From contig ML660774.1 in NCBI GenBank assembly GCA_007570785.1, forward strand, positions 5,919,404 through 5,983,403: a DNA stretch of 64,000 nucleotides. Direction: 5' to 3'. The first letter of the stretch is position 1. Each line of letters starts with the position of its first letter. Below the pieces are notes generated by a model. The model had not been told where the DNA came from. It ran no database searches and saw nothing but the letters and a program-made list of their open reading frames with translations. Source of the DNA: Antilocapra americana (Eukaryota > Chordata > Mammalia > Artiodactyla > Antilocapridae). Shown one piece after another: positions 57,546 to 64,000 of this stretch. The translations under genes were made by a program, and so were the position numbers.

Positions 57546-59735
57546 GGATCTGAGGGTAGTTTTTGCTGTTGATGGTGCAGGTTTGAGGTGTTTCCCCACC
57601 ACCACCACCTGGATCTACCGTCAGCTGCTTAAAGCTCCCGCTGGACAGCAATGTGATAGATAGAAACGGTGAGAGTAAAAGACCCGAAAGAGTCTGTACC
57701 AATCCAACCGAAAGGGGCAGGAAGGAAGAATTGGCTTTGGCCTCTGGAGTGGGCCTGCCGTGTCGCCGTAGCAGCTTCGGTTTCTGGCAGGAAGGGTTCC
57801 TCGGAGGCAGCGCACAGAAGCGCTGCCTCGAGGCACAAATGCCTCGAAGCTGTATTTGCATAGGCGCTTTGCTTGGGCGGCTTCCAGTTCCTACTCAAAT
57901 CGGGTGGAAGGGCCTGACTCGTGCCCTGAACTAGCCTGCTACCCCTTCCCGGCTCCCGGCCCTGTCCACACACCCTCCTGGTATTCCCCCCATGAAAGGT
58001 TTGCTGGCTATAAAATTGTGAATATTTTGTTACAATTGCTAAAAAGATCAGCAACCCACAGTACAGGTCAATAGGAAAGCCCTTGAGTGACATTTCTGAA
58101 ATCATATGGTCCAAGGAGCTAAATCTGATTTTAACTTTGGTATTCTATTCAGACATCTAGCCCCTAAGTCTGGTGGAACACTGGTTCTACCGCAGAGAAT
58201 GACAAAAAAAACCCTTTCTGTCTCACACATGGGCTTGAGGATATGTCAGCACTCCATAAATAACAGCTAGTGTAGTAATCATGAGTTCTGATCAGCACCT
58301 CCCAGATCTGAGCCTCTAATCCAAACAAAAGCGTGTTAACTATATTAATTTAGCCTCACAGAGGAAGAATGATGAGAATAAACAGTTGGTTCTATCTAAT
58401 TTCTCACTACAGCAGACACATCATTCTTCATCTCCATGGTCCAGCCTGTAGATTCAATAATTAAATTATGTACTGCGTTCAGTGAATGCCGGGAAAGTGA
58501 AGGGGGAAAATACTTCATCGTTAACTATAGATTTTTTTTTTTTATAAGACTCAGGCTGGAAAGAGCTACATAGATTAAGATGATGATTTTTAATGTCAAG
58601 TTAACTTTACTCGACTGTCTTGTTGCCACTAAAATACATTATATGCTGAGCCCCTGGTTCCCCTCCCTTCTCCCAAATCCACTGCTTGGTCGGTGTCACC
58701 CTCATCTATAGTCTTTGAGTTTTCATAGATCCATTTCTCTTCTTACCAACCTCCAACCTAATACATCACCCATTGCTGCTGGTCTTTCAACCACAACATC
58801 ATTAAGCTTTCTTCCTTCCTCTGCTCTGTAAAGACTGTCATACATAATTTAGTTACTTCTCATCATTCTCCATTTTGGTCAACTCTCACACTCCCCTTTG
58901 CAATAAATTCAGAATCCTGCTTGCTGCAAACACATTACCCTCAGTGTTCCTGCATTTCACTGAAAATCTCTCATCTTATTAGATGACATCATTCATAATA
59001 CAGGAAACCCTCCTGATTCATGGTTTCACAACCTGAGGTTTCAATTATTCTACACACACAGCGAACCCAGGCAGCCCAGGAGGAAAAAAATGCCTTCCTT
59101 GGTTATCTTGCTCATTAACACCCTGTAACTCCGAGTGTGACTGTAGGTGTTAAAGCCCTCCTGTTAATACCTTGCATTTCGGTTTATAATTGAAGATCTT
59201 CCTCCACCCACCGCAGACACAGGGGCTCACTACATTTTCAGCCACATCGAGTGTGAGGAGGTTTCACATGGGGTGAACACGATCAGTTGTTTGAAGGATT
59301 ATGATCACAGGCTTTGGCTTGGTGCCTCTATTTACAGGCCTGCGGGTTATCTACGTCTGATCTTTAGCACAACCTGGAATATATTTCAGTACCTTGAAGG
59401 TGGCGGATCCAGGTTAAAAGGCAGCCTCAGATGGAGCTTTGATGGCATTCATAGATGTCAGCTCTGTCAAGACACCACTCACCACTTCTCGGGTACCCAG
59501 GAAAGAAAATGATTTGCAACCCAGAAACAGAGGCAGGAAGTGAGGAAAGTCACCAATCTAGGGGCATCAAGTTTGTCATGGGCAAAAGGGCACCTGCCTT
59601 GGCATCTAACCAGACTGTGACCTCCAATTCCACTTCTTACCACGTGATCCTCAAAAGTCTTTTGTTTCCTCATCTGTAAAATCAACAACATTCATGTGTT
59701 CGATCATTTTTAAGTAATTCTCTATGCATTAAGTG
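57546..59735. other. DCTD upstream flank
   Basis: Unique-looking DNA next to the CpG island, then AT-rich sequence. A CCAAT-type motif occurs at about 57696. 57820-57850 has an inverted GCCTCGAGGCACAAATGCCTC-like stretch. A MIR-like trace is at about 59585-59695. No gene is recognised. Confidence 0.4.
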
Positions 59736-59926
59736 AAGTGAAAGTTGCTCAGTCGTGTCTGACTCTTTGCAACCTGGACTATACAGTCCATGGAATTCTC
59801 CAGGCCAGAATACTGGAGTGGGTATCCGTTCCCTTCTCCAGGGGACTTACCCAATCCAGGAATCAAACTAGGGTCTCCTGCATTGCAGGCAGATTCTTTA
59901 CCAGCTGAGCCACCAGGGAATCCCAG
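59736..59926 (-). mobile_element. Bov-tA SINE
   Basis: Reverse unit between perfect 10-base duplications GCATTAAGTG (59726-59735 and 59927-59936). Confidence 0.96.
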
Positions 59927-59989
59927 GCATTAAGTGCTGTGAATCTCAGTGATGAACAAGATAAACCCATTCTTGCCCTCACAGAGCTT

Positions 59990-60031
59990 ACCACCACCCT
60001 ACCCCACCCCCCCCCATCCCCACCCCGCCCT
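59990..60031. repeat. C-rich low-complexity run
   Basis: CCACC/CCCCA-type sequence with a nine-C run. Confidence 0.9.
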
Positions 60032-60557
60032 GCAAATAAATACTAAATAAGCCTCATTGCTGGCTCAGTTAATGCAACAAATGCTATTATTAGGTAACTC
60101 GCCTGTCAGAATATCTTCCTTAATCCAGTGATCCTCAGGACCAAAAACTTCTTTCTAGCTCAACCACAACCCTTAGGCACAAAAGACCACTAGAGAGAGA
60201 GCTGTTTAAACCTTAAGTAAGAGGATGCATGGACCAGAAGAGAAGTCAATGTAAATTATAGGAAATTAAAACTAACTACATGCTCTTGTCAATATATACA
60301 TTTGTATACATGTTAGAGCAGGAAGTCAGTTGTTCATGGTTAATGAAAGGCAGACGGATTGCAAACTGACTTAGGATTCCTAAACAAGATGTGGGTTTAT
60401 GAGTCGAGGGCCCCAATTATTTTTATCATGACAGAGCTTCAAAATGATAACAAATATCAGTGAAGAAGTGTTAACTTGTCATGTGCACAAAGCTGGGTGC
60501 TTTGCCATTGTGTATCAATAAATGTTTGTGGACTAAATAAAGGAATTTTGTTATTTT
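60032..60557. other. Flank without a recognised gene
   Basis: AT-rich unique-looking DNA. Confidence 0.4.
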
Positions 60558-60982
60558 GTTTAGTCACTAAATCATGTCCGACTCTTTGTGACCCCCTGGA
60601 CTATAGCCCTCCAGGCTCCTCTCTCCGTGGGATTCTCCAGGCAAGAATACTGGAGTGGGATGTCATTCCCTTCTCCAAGGTATCTTCCCGACCCAGGGAT
60701 CAAACCCGCATCTCCTGCATTGGCAGGCAGATTCTTTGCCACTGAGCCAGAGTGGGTAGCTGTTCCCTTCTCCAGGGATTCTTCCCAACCCAGGGATCGA
60801 ACCCAGGTCTCCTACATTATAGGCAGACTCTTAACCAGCTGAGCCACCAGGGAAGCCCAAGAATACTGGAGTGGGTAGCCTATCCCTTTCCGTCTCCAGC
60901 AGATCTTCCCAACCCAGGAACTGAACCAGGATCTCCTGAATTGCAGGCTGATTCTTTGCCTGCTGAGCTACCAGGGAAGCCC
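60558..60982 (-). mobile_element. Tandem trimer of Bov-tA SINE
   Basis: Copy 1 (60558-60745) is nearly full length. Copies 2 (60746-60858) and 3 (60859-60982) are each only the head half, starting at AGTGGGTAGC or AAGAATACTGGAGTGGGTAG and ending CACCAGGGAAGCCC or TACCAGGGAAGCCC. All share orientation. Confidence 0.92.
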
Positions 60983-61077
60983 ACCAGGGGAGGCTAAATA
61001 AAGGAATTAATAGGCAATAATTGCTTTATGCCAAATTTTTTGGAGCATCCATCCCACGTGTTAAGAGAAATATTCCT

Positions 61078-61283
61078 TGAGACTACCCTGGCGGTCCAGC
61101 GGCTAAGAATCCACGCTCCCAATGCAGGGGTCCCGAGTTTGATTGCTGGTCAGGGAACTAGATCCTACACGCCTCAAGTCAGAATTCGCATGCTGCAACT
61201 AAAGAGCCCACGTGTTGCAACTAAGACCCAGTGCAGCCTACACAAATAAATAACTTGAAGGAAAGAAAAAAAAAAAAAAAAAA
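61078..61283 (+). mobile_element. CHR-type tRNA SINE, long form
   Basis: Forward copy GAGACTACCCTGGCGGTCC, then the CHR body with ATGCTGCAACTAAAGAGCCC and an A tail (61266-61283). Confidence 0.94.
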
Positions 61284-62274
61284 CAAGGAGGGTTTAGTGG
61301 CTTCCTGGGAACACAGGAAGATTTAGAAGCTTAAAAAAAGAAAGAGAAGTCTTCCTCTGTAAACTCTATTATATGCCTCTATCTGCTGCCTTTTTCGCCT
61401 TGTGCTTGATGGACCTGGAAAGATGTTTAATAAGTAAGACACTGGAGTGAGTGGCTGAGGAGCCAAGGAGAAGTTGAGTTGTTTTCAAGACTTGCAGTAT
61501 CTTAGTCTTGGGATCCGAGTCTTGGCCTGTAAGTAACCAGCCATCTCCAGGGCCAGAGCTGCTGGGAGGCTGTCTGTGGCATATCAGTTCTCCCCACGAC
61601 TTGCTTTTCCTTCACAGAGCTGCACTTGCAGCCTCTTTCATACATAACTGGTTGAAGTTGATGGAAATTACATGTCTTATCACTTCTTAAAAGAAAAAAA
61701 AAATACAGAAAATGTAAATCTAAAAGAAATGGGCAATTTCCTTATACCACTTTATATTTCTGTGTAACTTACCAAGTGCCAATCATTCTTACTTTTTAAA
61801 ATTCAAATTTGTCAAGCAGCATGCAGGCTTTCAGTGTTGTACAAGAAAAGATAATGCTTCGTGTGGAACAGTCACTTATGTTAGTTCTGCAGACGTGTCT
61901 GCCTACCAAAAGAGAATTTAGCAGATTGTTGGTTTGGGAGAAATATTAATGATCTCATTAAATGATCCCCTCGGCTCTGGGGTCACCATGGAAAGGCAAT
62001 CAACAAGGTATTACAGTTCTGGATACAGAAATCTTTACTGACATCAAAGTCACCACTCATTTTGTAGTGTGTTTCTAACTGCTGTAACAAGGTGAGTGCC
62101 CAAGAATCAGTATGAATGAGAGCCCCTGTTAAACTGTACTGGGAAGTTAATGGCTATCATAATCTGCTTGGCGTGTTGTGCCTTCCAGCAGCTCACCAGA
62201 GCGCTCATTAGGGGTAAACATCTAAAATGAAAAAGCAAGAACCAAATTAATGTTTTAGTACTGCAGTTCACCTG
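61284..62274. other. Flank without a recognised gene
   Basis: AT-rich unique-looking DNA, possibly containing old decayed repeats; nothing assigned. Confidence 0.4.
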
Positions 62275-62482
62275 TTGTTGCTCAGTCGCTAATTCACAGC
62301 TGACTCTTTGGCATCCCATGGACTGTAGCCCACCAGGCTCCTCTGTCTGTGGGATTTCCCAGGCAAGAATACTAGAGTGGGTTGCCATTCCCTTCTCCAG
62401 GGGATCTTCCCCACCCAGGGATCGAACTCGAGTCTCCTGCATTGGCAGGCAGATCGTTTACCTCCGAGCCACCAGGGAAGCC
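62275..62482 (-). mobile_element. Bov-tA SINE
   Basis: Reverse unit from TGTTGTTGCTCAGTCGCTAA to GAGCCACCAGGGAAGCC. Confidence 0.95.
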
Positions 62483-63533
62483 CACTGTAGCTCCCTCCGT
62501 ATGTGTATATTGAGGGTAACACCTATGATCCTACTAATGAAAACAACAATCAAGCCATGAGGTGAAAAGTCAGCTTCTACAGGCATGAACAAGCAAAATA
62601 AAGCAGGAAGCCTATCCTATCTGAGTTGCTACTGACACTGTTCGCAGTCAGAAATTCTAAGCTTGGATGCAGGAGGTGATGGAGAACAACGTGGCAATGA
62701 CAAGGTCAAAGCCTGTCCACGCCCCTTTGGGATCACCCTCTGTCTACTGCAGCGTGTGACTGACAGCCCAGAGAAGATGCACAGTGTCAGCCACAGAGCA
62801 TTCTGAGACACTCTGCTAGTAATGCTGTCTTTGAATTAGCCCTGGATTGAGTTAAATATCCACCGAAAGGAGTGGAAGGATCCTCGTGAAATCATCCTTA
62901 TGAGAAGAGGAGAGATTTAACAGTTTGGTGGTTACAGTAACCACTAGCCTGCTAGAAAAATCAATATCTCTGCAGTGTTACAATCACACCAAGGGGTCCT
63001 GGAGCCGAGCCCTGTCACTGAAGAAGAAATTCGGATTCATTAGAGCAAGAAGTCAGGATGTGCAGGGAGGTCAAGCACAAATACAACCTGGGCTCTTTTG
63101 TCCGCAAACCCAAGAAAATGCTCTTCTTTCAGGATCCAAGTTTTTTTTTTTTTTTTTTTTGAAAAGCACAGCATTTACAAAGCTGGAAGTGACCTCAACA
63201 ATCACCGAGTCCAGCCCCTTCTCTTTACAGATGAGGAAATAGTGGCCCAGAAAGATGACTTGGCTTGCTCCCCATTCACCCAGCTGACCTGGTGAGATTT
63301 CCTCCAGGCGTCACAAGGCCCGTCTCCAGTCTTAGAGTCTATGAACAAAAGCACACAGCTCTTCATTTAGAGCCTCGAAAGAAGGCACTCTGCTCAGCCT
63401 TCCAGGAGCATAATAAAGAAAGCGGAATCAGTTTCTTCCAACTCTGCGCCTGAGAGAAGGTAAAACCATATGACGGGGTAACCAACGTTCGATGGTTAGG
63501 CTGCAATGTAATGACAATAAAAAAGGTGTCCAG
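62483..63533. other. Flank with an old MIR3/L3-like repeat
   Basis: 63165-63300 reads like an ancient mammalian consensus (GCTGGAAGTGACCTCAACAA, TTTACAGATGAGGAAATAGT). A 20-base T run at 63141-63160 precedes it. The rest is unassigned. Confidence 0.5.
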
Positions 63534-63534
63534 G

Positions 63535-63647
63535 GGACTTCGCCGGTGGTCCAGTGGTTACAACCACGCATCCTAATGCAGGAGGCATAGGTTTGATCCC
63601 TGGTCAGGGAAACTAAGATCCCATATTCTGCACAGCATGGCTAGGGG
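63535..63647 (+). mobile_element. CHR-type tRNA SINE
   Basis: Forward copy GGGGACTTCGCCGGTGGTCC with B-box GGTTTGATCC, ending near CAGCATGGCTAGGGG. Confidence 0.93.
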
Positions 63648-64000
63648 GGAAGAAAATCAATTTGAATGAGCTGTCCAGAGTAGAACATGATTTGTTGTGT
63701 GTGTCTTCCGCAGAAAAATAGCCTTTTCTGCCCACCCAAGAAGTAGTTTATAGACACAGAGTTACCCCTGCTCTTTGTCATCACTGCCAGTAGGCACAAT
63801 ATTCTGTTTATAACCCAGTTCCTTTTTTGGAAGAAGTGCAAAATACACAAGATGCAAAGGATGACAGCCTGCACAAGACATAATAAGGATCCCACGCATC
63901 TCAGCCATGAATCTCAGAAGTTGCCCTAACTGTAGCCGTTCACAACCCAGGGATGAGATCCCATCTAAGGGAATCGTCTTGTGTTTCAGTGTGACTTGCT
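63648..64000. other. Flank at window edge
   Basis: Unique-looking DNA without recognised features. Confidence 0.4.

Noticed and set aside
56479..57861. Long open frames on both strands across the CpG island (up to 460 codons)
   Set aside because: Most of each is the 400-N gap, and the rest is GC-rich sequence poor in stop codons. No family similarity is visible.
60558..60982. CRISPR-like or satellite array reading of the regularly spaced repeats
   Set aside because: The units are ordinary Bov-tA pieces without distinct spacers, in mammalian DNA.

Overview
This window is nuclear DNA from a ruminant mammal, most likely a bovid. It is saturated with Bov-tA/Bov-A SINEs (tRNA-Glu-like head joined to the BovB LINE 3' end), BovB (RTE) LINE fragments and CHR-type tRNA SINEs. 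This combination is known from Cetartiodactyla, and the Bov-tA/BovB part from Pecora. I see no bacterial or phage content, operon or CRISPR array. All coordinates were read by hand; repeat-family names come from recognised consensus text, not from a masker run.

One protein-coding gene is clearly present: DCTD (deoxycytidylate deaminase) on the minus strand. Five coding exons (55036-54929, 54582-54447, 37013-36897, 35520-35424, 33139-33061) join in frame with consensus splice sites into a complete 178-residue protein. It carries the zinc ligands and catalytic Glu of the family (H84, E86, C110, C113) and ends in a stop. The gene begins in a CpG island (about 56.48-57.55 kb) that is broken by a 400-base assembly gap, so exon 1 and the transcription start are partly or wholly hidden. 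The 3' UTR probably runs to an ATTAAA signal at 32041-32046.

Layout: 0-32 kb is gene-free flank downstream of DCTD. It holds a broken class I endogenous retrovirus (about 1.37-4.26 kb), an MLT1-like LTR split by a SINE, a BovB reverse-transcriptase fragment (13.95-14.93 kb), L1 and Tigger-like remnants, and several repeat-poor, CpG- or TAAT-rich stretches (4.9-5.5, 18.7-20.4 and 22.2-24.3 kb) that look like candidate regulatory DNA. 32-57 kb is DCTD, whose third intron spans 17.4 kb and holds most of the gene's repeats. 57.5-64 kb is upstream flank with SINEs, including a tandem trimer. In human, DCTD (4q35.1) lies between TENM3 and WWC2; the equivalent cattle region is on chromosome 27. By that map the left side faces the 3' end of TENM3, although no TENM3 exon is visible here.

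I found no convincing new biological system. The most useful leads are the hidden DCTD exon 1, the candidate conserved non-coding elements, and some unusual SINE rearrangements (a tandem trimer and a perfect inverted-arm SINE).
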